From the NCBI GenBank assembly GCA_016748015.1, contig JAAOMT010000647.1, positions 274,213-338,212 on the forward strand: a DNA stretch of 64,000 nt. Direction: 5' to 3'. This DNA comes from Geosiphon pyriformis (taxonomy: Eukaryota > Glomeromycota > Glomeromycetes > Archaeosporales > Geosiphonaceae). The notes under the pieces were generated by a model that was not told where the DNA came from, made no database searches, and saw only the letters and a program-made list of their open reading frames with translations. Below are positions 34,279 through 45,445 of this stretch, piece after piece (positions within the stretch are counted from its first letter, which is position 1; every line of letters begins with the position of its first letter). Both the position numbers and the translations under genes were made by a program.

Positions 34279-37200
34279 TTATAAAATGGCATGTTGTCCG
34301 TAAACTAGATTGCGTATCTTGTAATAGTCTTCGGAGAGAGTTCCTTCCAACACTAACTGCCCTGATGAAGTCTTGAAGATACATAGATTCGGTTTCAGTT
34401 TTAAACTATTGTGTAGATAGATCATGAAAAGATTCTAGCCTAATACCTTTCTTACAGCCACTCGTTCATTACATACTAGTACACCTTCACCTTTGAATTC
34501 GGCAGTGATTCCTTCCGATTGTAGAACGCGCTTCAACTCGGTTAATTTCACTTCGCCAACAAATACTGGTTGATGACTACCGGCTTCTTCGGTTTTCACT
34601 ACGTCTAGTAGAGTAAAATCAGAATCTACTGGGATATGAATTCTTCCAGTTACGTAAGCCAGATCGTAATCTTCTAACTGAATATCATATTTATTAAATT
34701 ATTGTCAAAAATACCAAATTACAGGTAAAATGATAATGTATAACAGTATGAAAAATCAATTCCAAAAGTCTTTGAACAATTTTTCCTACCTTGGAAAATT
34801 TTAACGAACTAACCAAGGCGTCGGTCAACTTCATTGAATAAAATTTGATCTCTGCGGAAACGTTCAGCTTCTCACTAATAGTTGGGGTGAAAATGTCTCG
34901 GGTCATGGACTCGATTGCTAGGCAACTTTGTGCAAAATCATTAGTCGCCTCTGGAGAAGCATGTATGATAATCTCAAATATCAATTTCAAGAAAGAGAGT
35001 GAATACGTATCATTCATATTAATTAAGGAGATCAAATTAAGAACAAACAGAAGCTATTATAATAGCTCTCACCAATTTACGAGGTTGAACTTGTGGCACT
35101 ATAGTCTTTATAGAGCGTCCATCATTTGTGCCTTCAAGATCAATAAATTGTATCCGACATTGGAACTCAACATCTTGATTATAGGATATGTATTTAGTGG
35201 GTAAGTTGGTTTCCGATCCATTGTTTGTCGGGTCGTCTTTTTCATTCTATTTAATAAGAGCTGTACAGTCAATAAACTATTGAAAGGCAAAATATCTCTT
35301 TAGTATACTGATTTAGGAAAACATACATCTCCAACATCACTGCCCTCTCTTCCTTTGCCATCCTCAACGATATCCATCATAGTTGAACCCTTCAAGAAAG
35401 ACTCTGCTAGAATAACCTCTCCATAATCATCAAATCGCTTCCTTTTTTCAACATAAGGAAACATTCGATAACTTTGTGTCTGTTTAAAAAATCCGCCAGA
35501 CTTTGTTGCATCCTTTACGTATAAGTCAAATTGTGTCGATAGTAATTCTTCCATATCATCGTCGTCAACTTCATCGGACTCTGATAGATCTGATTCGTCT
35601 TCTTCCATTATCATTTTTGATTTTGCAAGTAATGCAGCTTTGGCTGCTTCTCGTTCTTGTCTTGTACGCTGTTCGGCGTTATACTCTAATAATTCAGTAC
35701 CTTCTAATGGAACTTTTTTTCGAATCTAATCAAAATTGGACAATAAATCTATGAAAACTTTGGAATCAAATAGAATAAACGATCGAGAAAAAATATCCTT
35801 ACCAAAAGTTTTATTGTCATATTCAAATTTATAGCTGGTTTTACAATAACTGATTGTTGAGGCTGACTTGGAGGATCGACATCATTCAAACTTGCGACTA
35901 CTTCCGATGAGATTTCTTCCCATTTCGTGTATAAGTGTTTTGCTAATGAATTTGGAGGACCTCTATCTGTGAGTATAATTATATTTTTTTTTATGGTACA
36001 CCATTCCAATAATAGGTCACGTGCATAGCCAGTCTCCAGGCTGAGATTGCTGGCGAGCACAACTTTTGGGCCAGGGTACTTTGCAAGATCTTTATATCGG
36101 TGGCAAAGTCGTAGATACCTAACAAAAACAAATTCAAGCCAGGCAGTAAAATTTCATTACAGATTTAATCAAGTTGAAAAATCACGATGAGGTTATGGTT
36201 TTTCTGGACTTTGTCGTATAAAACGCAAAAGCCCAGACTTTTATTGAATTATTGTAGTGAAGCTTTGATATAATATGACAACATAAAACTAACCTAAACT
36301 CAAAAGGGTTTTCCCTTGAGGTATCAAATTGTCTATTGATTGAATCACCCATCCATTCAAGCATACTCTTTGCGTACTGAAGTGTACGATAACTCTGGTG
36401 AGTCATTAGTATTAAAGGGAAAGAAATATGATTGAAAGCCCAATGTTGATCCAAAAGATAGGTCAGTTCCAATACACGAGCTGATGAATCCGTTGGTAGC
36501 AAAACATTTCCATCGTTTTGCAATGTTTGGATTATTGTTTCTCAGGAAAGGAAATGAGTGATTTCGTCAGTCAATAGTGAATATAAAGGCAGGCAGGTAT
36601 TGAAATCAAAATTTTTTCTTATCATTACATACCAAATAATGCATTATCCCGAAGCTTCCTTGGAGGATGAATATTGAGGGAATTATAGGCGTCGGTGATC
36701 ATTAATGAAGGTCTACTTAAAGTCTCCAAAACTTCTCCGTTGACGTGCAAAACTGTACCGTCTAAATGTCTATACTTGAGCTTAGGAGTTGAGAAAGGGA
36801 AGGAGTTTGAAATCATCCAGTTACAGAACAAACCTTTCTTTTTTGTGGTTATAATCGACAGCATAAACAATTTCTTCGGTGTCTTTTTTGATCTTCCAAA
36901 TTGTCCCGCCAATTGTATGTCCAGCTGAATAAGCAGTAATTGTGATTCCTTGACATTTCCCTTGAGGGAAAATCATAAAATATTTTTATTAAAAAAAAAA
37001 ATAAACGTCGAAGGGACACGTATCTGAAGATATACCTGTTAATGCAGTGGGTTGAGAATATTTCAGAGCAGTCACTTTCTCAAACACAGCATCAACATTA
37101 TCCAAGGCAAAAGTGTCAAATTCTTCTTCATTAACCTTGGATTGATAGAGATCATACATGCACATTCTACCCATATGAACTACAGGAACAGTCGCGTAGA

Positions 37201-37521
37201 TTGGGCAGCTAAGTCCAAAGTGAGCATATGCGTGTGGAAGGGCCCCTAAATGGGACAAATCTGGGTGACTAAGTAACAAAACATCAACCTGTTTCGATAC
37301 CCTAGGAAATGAAGAGGTTTCTTTTGCCATTAGAAACTCACTAGAAGCATATAATTTCTTGAAATCAAACGCAGATACCTTCTTAAATTTTTGAGATCTT
37401 CCAAGTCAAAGTGATCGTTCCAACCACAGTCAAGCATGATTTTCACATTTTCGTCTATATCAATGAGGTAACATAGTGCTTCTTCATTTTGAGCTCCTGA
37501 TATAGCTTGAAAAACAATCAT
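34279..37521 (-). CDS. CPSF2: cleavage and polyadenylation specificity factor subunit 2 (CPSF100/Cft2), eleven exons
   Basis: Non-catalytic metallo-beta-lactamase/beta-CASP partner of CPSF73 in nuclear pre-mRNA 3'-end cleavage. Exons read complement(join(34279..34371, 34447..34677, 34790..34972, 35073..35246, 35327..35725, 35803..36118, 36294..36540, 36633..36769, 36834..36960, 37036..37301, 37379..37521)), 771 residues, close to CPSF100. Diagnostic strings are [86 protein letters not shown] and the tail [17 protein letters not shown]. The zinc motif reads HPDLSH instead of the HxHxDH of active nucleases, as expected for this subunit. An acidic linker ([17 protein letters not shown]) sits at about residues 470-490. 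Introns are 63-99 nt. It is divergent from the gene at 37731 across 209 bp. Confidence 0.95.
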
Positions 37522-37730
37522 CTTTTAAGGTATTCAAGACAAAAAACGGTTGAAGAAAGTTGTATTAATAGAATTTTGTTCCCAGAAGCATTGATTGGAT
37601 AAATTCATCACTGATATGATGTCACTAGAATGTCACTTGATTAAAGTCGCGACGCGTTTTGCTCAGTCTCATAAAGCGTCATGATAATTGACAAACCCCT
37701 TTTACCAGCCTACCTATTGACGAAAATCAG
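37522..37730. promoter_or_regulatory. divergent promoter between CPSF2 and the degron-bearing protein gene
   Basis: 209 bp separate the two start codons. It contains cgcgacgcg at about 37648, a CpG-rich patch. No specific factor site is claimed. Confidence 0.5.
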
Positions 37731-38405
37731 ATGTTCTTCCAAGATAAAGCCATAAAGTTCGGTAAAACCACAAGGTTCCACTCAACTAAGTACCTTCGCA
37801 GGGAAGATTTCACCAATAAACGGAACGACCTTGATGAAAACAAAGAAAACATTAAACCATGTGACTTTTTACCTCCACCCGTCGATAAAGCCTTATATAA
37901 TTATCGCGGTAGTATGAGGCGTCGAAAAGTATTAGCCGAGATCGATATATCAGAATTGTACGAAAGCTACAGCAACCCAAGCCAATTTCTTTTCTTTCCA
38001 CTACAACAACAACAACATTTAAATAGCCGAAGGAAGAAAACTGGATTAAAGAAAAAAGGAGCTACATTGAAAAAAAAAGTTCCTCTTGAGAAACGTGAAG
38101 AAGGCGAAACTTCTCCGGTGACTAAGACTCCACCAGCTACGGCAACTCCTTTAAAACCGCCTACTGAGGCCTCTTTCACTATCTGGGAAGATCCAAATCT
38201 CGAGAATGAATCTCAGAATGAATCTCAAAATGTATATGATAATGACCTTTCTGCTGACGAAGAGTTTCAAGAGAATGATAAACCAGCCGGATCTTTTGAT
38301 TCGCCATTTCTTCGTCGCCTTCGTGCAGCAATCCTTGAGAAAGATGAGGATGATGATGATGATGATGACAAAAAAGCCGTCCCATCTACTTATGACCTGT
38401 TTTAA
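37731..38405 (+). CDS. unrecognised 224-residue protein, disordered, with KEN and RxxL motifs
   Basis: A single-exon ORF. I do not recognise a family. The N-terminal 70 residues are basic (FGKTTRFHSTKYLRREDF) with a KEN box (residues 38-40, DENKENIKP) and RKVL (65-68), a minimal destruction-box form. The middle holds Lys/Arg-rich and Thr/Pro-rich tracts (RRKKTGLKKKGATLKKK; SPVTKTPPATATPLKPP). Then comes ASFTIWEDP (about 150-158), an Asn/Glu repeat, and an acidic tail with seven consecutive Asp coded by GAT repeats. The layout of a KEN-bearing N-terminus with a disordered acidic C-terminus resembles cell-cycle regulators destroyed by APC/C, but that is inference. It shares a divergent promoter with CPSF2. 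Confidence 0.75.
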   Translation: MFFQDKAIKFGKTTRFHSTKYLRREDFTNKRNDLDENKENIKPCDFLPPPVDKALYNYRGSMRRRKVLAEIDISELYESYSNPSQFLFFPLQQQQHLNSRRKKTGLKKKGATLKKKVPLEKREEGETSPVTKTPPATATPLKPPTEASFTIWEDPNLENESQNESQNVYDNDLSADEEFQENDKPAGSFDSPFLRRLRAAILEKDEDDDDDDDKKAVPSTYDLF

Positions 38406-39214
38406 TTATGGAACTTGCCAAGAGTTTGAACCTTCGTTGAATTAAGCATCCTTACTTATTTCATAGTCGGTCAATTCATCTTGGAGAAAATTTAAAAATT
38501 TTCCTTTTTCTCGCGAAAAAGATGTCTAATAAACCTTTGTAACAATGTCTTTATTTCGCAAAAAATGATATTCGGTTTGATATTGTACGCTAATGTACAT
38601 TATGCACGCATTCATTTCCTAATCCCTAAATTATCAAAACTCGTTAACAGCCACCGGCTGGTCACTTGGTTAGAATAGATATGATCACTAAAGATGGAGT
38701 TTATTTCAAACGAGACATTAAAGTACATCAAAACTTCCAATATTTTGTGGTTAGATTCCAAGGGTGTTTGGGTTTCCACAGATTTTGGGATTGTTTGGAG
38801 TCAATCGAGGTCAGCGGCTCTTAATATGAGCCTTCACAACAGTGCTTTAATTAAAAATCAGTTACGAGTAATTGAAAAAAAATAAAAATAATTAAAACTT
38901 TACAACAAGTAAAATTGTGAACTTAATCGTCCACGTTATGATGATTGCACAATATGTATCAGCCTTTTTTTAAAAGTCGGGGGATATAAAGATAATGAAA
39001 AAAGCCATGATCGGTCAATAAAATATTGCATCAACCATGGCTTTATTTCCCAATTTAAGAGACGAAAAAAAAATAACCGAAATCAAGGGTTACATAAATA
39101 GCACTCGCAAAAATTTCAGTTTCAAATTAAATTAAAATGTACATCAAAAAATAAAACCTTGCAATTATATGGCTAGTTGAATAAATACTAATAATTTTGG
39201 CTCCAAGCTCGAAC
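38406..39214. other. convergent intergenic region
   Basis: This separates the gene ending at 38405 from the GRAM-VASt gene ending at 39215. A 63-codon ORF at 38694-38885 (MEFISNETLKYIK) lies here. It has no recognisable domain, and I do not count it as a gene with any confidence. Confidence 0.5.
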
Positions 39215-42200
39215 TTATAGCTCTCCTTTCTTTTGAACCCCTTCAATTTCATCTTTATCCACCACTTTGTTCATTGACTTATATTCTTGATATTTTTGTT
39301 CTTCAGCAATATCTACTAATTTTCTGGCGTGATTTTCAGCTGCCTGAACCAGCCTTTGTAAATCTTCAATTTGCCAATATATATCATTCAAAGGGGGTGA
39401 GCTTGGCGGGAACCTCCGTGAGTTTGACCTGTAGGCAGCAGCTGCGCCGTTTCGGACATTATCCTTAGTATTTGGAAAAGAATGATCAAAGAAACCAAAA
39501 TATTTGTCTTGAGGTCGCCCTTGATCCAAATTTGGGGAATCCTTTGTTTGAGTGTTCTTTGATGATATCTTGGATTGTGCGGATGACTCAAATGAAGCTG
39601 AAAGGGGAGGTGAACCTATATTGGAAGAAGTATCTTGATGTTTCAATTCTTCGTATTTTTTTGCTTTCTGGCTGATCCAATCCCAAAGAAGATCGCCTTG
39701 ACTATTGATACGATCATCAAAAATATCGGAAAATTCCCTCAACTTCTGTGACTCATAAAGAACATCACCAGGTCTCCAATCTCCTAATCGGGTTCCAGAA
39801 GTTCCACGAGTTTCTTTTTGAATCTCCTCAAGTTTATAAGAAATATCCATCAACCGCACCCATATATAGGTATTGGCAAAACCCATAAATATCAAGACAA
39901 AGAGAAGGAATGAATTCGTTGATGGGAAGGAAAAATTCTCAACCAGTGAAGTCATGATTGAATACAGAGCACCGATTAATTCACCCAAAGCATCACTGAA
40001 CCCGGCTGTCTGGGCCCGATCGATGATTGATTTGGCATCCTCTTCACTGGATTCACCGGAGATTCCTCTACTTCTAATTTCCTCTTCATCCTCAACCTCC
40101 TGAGCTCCGTCATCAAGCGGATTTTCATCAGGTTGACGAACAGGAGACCTAAGTTCATCTTGAAATTCGGTCGGATGGGAGGCAATATATTTTTGGATTG
40201 CATGAGCAAGTGATTTATGATACTTTATCTGGCCGTCAAGAGCTGCCTTTTCAATGGTGCCTATTGAAAATTGCCAGTTTTAGAGGAATCAATTAAAACC
40301 CATTATATAAAGTATCCGAATACAAAAAAATAAATTGATCAATCAGCAAAGGTAGATTAAAAAATGTGGGGAAGATAATCACCTTTAAGCCAACTTGATT
40401 TTGTAAATTCCACGGCACAAGTTACGATAACTCGTGCCTCATTTACTCCTGCCCACATTATACAAGTCCTTGTCTTCACGCTAAAACTGCTACCAGATGG
40501 CACATCAGGGGTAGTTGTGGTTGTAAGGTTGGTAACGTAACTAAATTTGTTAGGCCGAAAAATGTGAATATTAGGAATACAAGAATATTGAACCCATATT
40601 ATGCCAATATAGTACTCATACATTTCAAAATCTCGATGCAAACATTGATCCTTTAGGTAGCACTTGGTACTCCTTGGACCTATAAATTTTCAAGGTATCA
40701 TTAGAGTTTATCCTTTTGGATAGACTGAATTCTTCGACATTTATTGTAAATACCGATAGCATTATTCAACGGTTTAATATAACTTGATGTGCGAGTTAGC
40801 TTTTTGTTTGGCTCGGAGACCCATTCACCAATGTTCACGTCTAATCGTTAGAAATTGAATATTTGTATTTATAAGATAATTAAAGGAGAATCATAAATTG
40901 TAAAATCACCAATGCATTTTTCCTGTTCAACGAGAAATCGTCTTATAAAACCACTGGTAAATAAGAGGTTATAGATCTTTTCAACGCTGCCGGTGAATTT
41001 TGTATCCAGCGCGATGGTGTTATAATGTTTTTGATTCTTCAGGCAAGCACATTGGGTAGGATGGCGTAGGCGCTTCTTCAAGTTTGCATTAATTTTAGGA
41101 GCATTACGAGTTTTGGAAGGTGATCGACCATGTGAGGGATTTACGTCAACTTCTGAATAAATAGGCGAGTCAGAAAGGTTGGCAACATCACTTATTGGTC
41201 TTGGTTCAGATTCAGTCGTTGACTTTGATTTTAATTGATTATATTTTTTCTCATGAATCTGTTGTGAATCACCTTTTACTGATTCTTCCAAATTTAGTTG
41301 TGTGTCAGGATCACTCTCTACACTCTCTTTTTGCTCTTCATCTTTATTTTCGTGTTCTTGAGAATGATCTCCTAGTATATGTTTTAGCGGGTCGAGCGAT
41401 AATTTTGGAAGGACAAATTTTTTGTTGCGTTTGCTTTTACGTTTGCCTAGTCGAGTTTTTTGGGTTAGGTGAACTTTTTTGTGTGAGACGATTCAATTGT
41501 GATAATCGTTTTTTGGACACACATAACTCTTTCGAATCAATCAACTATATAGGACGTCGAATAATAATTAAAACCCAGCCCACTTATGATTCTTGTATGC
41601 CAAGATGAAGGGGATTTTGGGCTCTCAACTTGACATTTTTTTGGGGATAGCTATTCCCCAACTCACACCGAACATATCTTTTGCGTAACTCACCTTCATC
41701 AGGTTCGCTTTCCTCTGAAGCATCTCCCTCACTTGAATTAGAGATGCTTTTGCCATCAAATGATTCCAAAGAAGGTTTTGGTTTGGGGACTGGTCGGGAA
41801 TGTCGCCACAATTTTGTCAATAAATCATGAACCGTATCACGCGCGAGAAAAGATGGGAAAAAATGCTATATTAACGATTAAAATGAGAACTATTGAAATT
41901 AATCAGATACGAATAAAAGCTGAAGAATTGCAGCTTTCTCATAATATACCTTTGCGTGTAAAGTAGAAATTAAAATGGCATTCGGAATCACAAATGCCGT
42001 CATCCTTTTTTCAATAGCAACTATATCCGTGAATGCTATGACCAGCTGATTTAAATCAGAATATTCCAGATTAAAGAAAATTTTAAATTCCAGAAAAGAA
42101 AATTTGGAATGTTGTACCTACGTTGGTAACCCAACCAAAGATATTAGCATTGAAACACACATGATTAACAGATATGTACATTCGACCCTGTACGAGTATT

Positions 42201-43202
42201 TCCTTCTGTAATGCACAACTATAATCTTGAAATAGTCAGAGGTATTATTATAAAAGAATTAGGGTATAATATAATAGTAACAATATAAAAAAAGAATAAG
42301 ATAAAAAAATAAGTATTACCATCGATTAAATAATCCTCTTCAGGCACACTACGAAATAATGCATGAAATTCCTTGTTCCTTTGAGGTCTAGCAGGTGAAT
42401 GTCCAGGGATAGGAGGAGGTTGATGGAAGTCGGACAATTCTGAAGCATCTTCATTATTACCAGTACTATTATTGCTTCTTTTCTTTTTGCGCATTTTTAA
42501 TGTTGATTTACGAGGTAAACTGAATGTACGTTGATTTTGTGAATCTTGACTAGGAGATCTTGTCCTATTACCATTTCTGTCATCATTATTAGAAAGATTA
42601 TCAGACGTAATTTGCCCTTCACCACCACCACCACCACCACCTTTATTTCCACCCTCCTGAATTTCTTTATTCGCGGCAGTGTCCGGAACCATAGGAGTAC
42701 CCGGAGAATTAAATTGTCCATCCTTTGATGTAAAATGTTCCATCGTCAAAGATGCAGCGTTCTGTGGTGAGCCTGACATATCTGTGGCGACAGCTACAGT
42801 GGTATCCAGGTTTGTTGTAGCAGAGGAAAGAGACATTCTTTCTTGCCATGAAGAGGGAGGACTATCTGAGGTACTGTTGTTTTGGCGCAATATTTCATTG
42901 CCATTCAGAGGTGGTGTTATTTTAATGAAGGTCTCTGTATTGTTGTTGTTATTATTTAATGCTGACAAGCCATGATTTGGGGAGCTTGCCCCCCGTGCCG
43001 TAGAATTTTGCTGCGAATCGGCTGAAACATTCGCAGAGGACTGAATATTTGAATCCTCAGCTTGAAAGTTTTGTGATCTTTGAACGGTTTCTCCCGTTTC
43101 TCTCGACCTTGAATCTTCAGTGTCTGAGTTTTGTTTTGAACTCAAAGTATCCATTATAGCAGATTGAAAAGCGGAAGCCGCGTTGCTCGCTGCAGATAGC
43201 AT
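39215..43202 (-). CDS. GRAM-VASt domain membrane protein (Lam/Ltc/Aster-type sterol transfer), nine exons
   Basis: Predicted 1055 residues, complement(join(39215..40260, 40383..40540, 40622..40679, 40754..40840, 40910..41473, 41694..41865, 41950..42045, 42122..42225, 42320..43202)). Residues 1 to about 275 are disordered, Ser/Asn-rich, with a poly-Gly run. A GRAM domain follows (FRSVPEEDYLIDGDYSC, GRMYISVNHVCFNANIFGW, FPSFLARDTVHDLL). The VASt domain (about 565-725) shows TKFTGSVEKIYNLLF, IKPLNNAIG, TTTPDVPSGSSFSVKTR and FTKSSWLKG. One transmembrane segment (about 820-840, FLLFVLIFMGFANTYIWV) and a C-terminal helical region end the protein. The order matches ER-anchored sterol transporters at membrane contact sites. 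The exon 5 acceptor could instead be at 41446 without changing frame. Confidence 0.88.
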
Positions 43203-43500
43203 GGTTTTTATTATTAGTTAATGGTATTAAAAAATCCTCCCGACAGTTGAAGTATTTAAAAATGAATTGAAAGAATTTTGATGATGATATTTTCTCCACG
43301 TGTGTTAATAGAAAATAAATATTGCGGGAAATATGACCGAAATTAGGTGACGCCGTAAAATGATTAACAAGAAAATGTCGTAATCCCAAATTAATCTTAG
43401 AGCTTCAATGACGCAATGATAAATTGATAAATTCCCACAACTTTTAATTCGCGAATTGATTTACCTCATTATCACCATCACCATCACCACCTTCGCCGTG
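43203..43500. promoter_or_regulatory. divergent promoter between GRAM-VASt and DUF3128 genes
   Basis: 298 bp lie between the start codons. A CACCAT repeat (about 43470-43492) lies just upstream of the plus-strand start. The frame is open upstream to an ATG at 43456, which would add MIYLIITITITTFAV. Confidence 0.5.
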
Positions 43501-44380
43501 ATGTTTAGTGGGTGGAGCGACAAGAAGGGGGCTAAAGACTTTGATACTTCCTCATATTCGTCTTCCGAAAGAGATAAAGAGGAGGAAATAAAGATTCAGA
43601 GCTTTAATTTCTATCAAGATAAAACTGATTGTAAAGTTACAAAGTCGTTCGATGCGATGATTGGATGTTGGGGTTGAGTACTATATGCAAAAATCGTTGA
43701 CTTCTTTTTTTTAAAGCATTACATAAAACGTGTTGCTTTTGTACCAAGCTTGGTTTTTTATTTCCTTAGCTTTTTAATTTCAAAAATCCCCTTCATAGTT
43801 TTTAGATCATCAACGTGCAAATGAAATTTTAATTAAAAACCGTCATTATTAATTCAAGATTAGACTTTTACTCCCGCTCGCAATTTTAATATTTAGGGTT
43901 AGTTTCTCAAGTAAAAAGTTATTATCGTTATGGTGAACAAAATCCATGCACCCAACAATGGGAAGATTTGAAATTCTGTTTCAAAGTTAAGACGAGACCG
44001 GATAAAGTTCGTAAAGTAGGTTGATTTTAGATAATAGAAAGGCACGAAACTTATGCATAACTCTAATCAATATCATTTAAGTTATATTATTATTCCTTCA
44101 TCTTTCCGTACTCATATTCAACACTTTGAATAGCAACTAGTCCAAGAACGAGAACGAGAAAAAGCTGAATGCAAGTATCGAGGCAAAAATTCCTTAGATA
44201 TATGGGAATTAAGAGAGTTGAGTCTTTTAAGATCATATTATTCATTTAAATCGAACCATTTCTTTAATATCTTTTATTCTGGTTATTCATGATTTTTGAT
44301 CTAGACAACCTCCACCAAATTTTCCACCTGTGTCTGGGTGGGAAACGCTTGATGATTCTTCTATCGGATATAATGAGTAA
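43501..44380 (+). CDS. DUF3128 (Emi1-type) small protein with CX9C motif, four exons
   Basis: Predicted 149 residues, join(43501..43672, 43897..44015, 44134..44216, 44305..44380). Exon 1 encodes MFSGWSDKKGAKDF and ends FDAMIGCWG. Exon 2 gives the family core SYYRYGEQNPCTQQWEDLKF, with Cys-X9-Cys (CTQQWEDLKFC), as in DUF3128 proteins that include yeast Emi1. Exon 3 is charged (QERERE, then SLDIWELR). Exon 4 ends PPPNFPPVSGWETLDD. CX9C proteins are often tied to mitochondrial intermembrane-space folding, but a role here is not shown. All splice junctions keep frame. The exon 2 acceptor has an alternative six bases downstream. An upstream in-frame ATG exists at 43456. Confidence 0.85.
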
Positions 44381-45445
44381 CTAGCAGAGACTCCACAATT
44401 TGAAAATCTTAATGTCGGTCGTATTTAGAATGCGAAAAAAGTTTAAAAACTAAAAAATTCTCTTTTGTTCACTAAAAAAAAATATAATATTTCAAATTAG
44501 TCTCACTTAATGTTTCAACTTCGCTTAAATAAGCAGTACATTTCACTTCGGAACCTTAGAAGAAAAACGCTAAAGGCACTGATTCAAAAACGAGAAATTC
44601 GTGCCTCAGTTTAACAGTCTGAGTTTATCTAAATTCATGAAGAAGGTAATACAAAAAGAGTAAGGAAAATGAGTAAAAGAAGTTCAATTTTTAGTCCTGC
44701 ACGAATTTAAGTGAGGACCTAGTTTGTGAACAAGCAAATATAACAGACCTTATTAAGTTTAACAAGTTTCAGTGCAGTCTTGCTTTTCTGTGTGTTCCGT
44801 TTTCTAGTGAACAGGAATGTTTTTTGTATAACCTAACGACTAGCATTATCATCGTGCCAAATTTCTTTACTCCTATATCGAACACTTTCATTCAAAGTCT
44901 TTGTAATTCAATGACTGGTGGGCAGTTAACATGTACAACCTTATTCTGGATTTGAGTATCATTTTCTTTACAATTCATTACATCAAATCAAAAGCACAAA
45001 ATCAAATTACCAATTAATTTTATAATTCCAAAAGAAAATCCAAAGAGAAAACAAAGATCCTATTTTCTCTGAAGTTACTTGGAATTCGTTGTGAAAGGCT
45101 TTTAAACATCATGCCTTCATAAAAACATATTCAGTCTTTGTCTATTGTCCCAAATTGCATATGTGGAGAATCAATATGTGTATGACTGATAATAATTTAC
45201 CAAGCCAAAAGTTGATACGAGATCAAAATAAAAATTTACAAGAATATTGGGAGGAAGGCCTTTTCACTATAATGAATTACAAGAAAGAATCTGAACCTAA
45301 TTAGCGATGAATTTTGACATTGTAATGGAAATTTTAAAGAATTTTCAGATCAAAGAATGAGAAATTATATGTAATGCAATATATTTACCGCCAATATATT
45401 TTCACTCCCATAAACCCCACCCCCAAAAAAAAGTCCAATTAAAGA
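44381..45445. other. intergenic, no gene seen
   Basis: About 1.1 kb of ordinary host-like composition lies between convergent genes. Only very short frames are present (for example ATG at 44669, 14 codons). It may contain long 3' UTRs or a non-coding transcript, with no positive evidence. Confidence 0.45.

Noticed and set aside
38694-38885. 63-codon plus-strand frame between convergent genes
   Set aside because: It has no recognisable domain and sits in an AT-rich intergenic region; length alone is not enough.
41195-41608. 137-codon plus-strand frame
   Set aside because: It overlaps antisense exon 5 and the adjacent intron of the GRAM-VASt gene. It has no domain.
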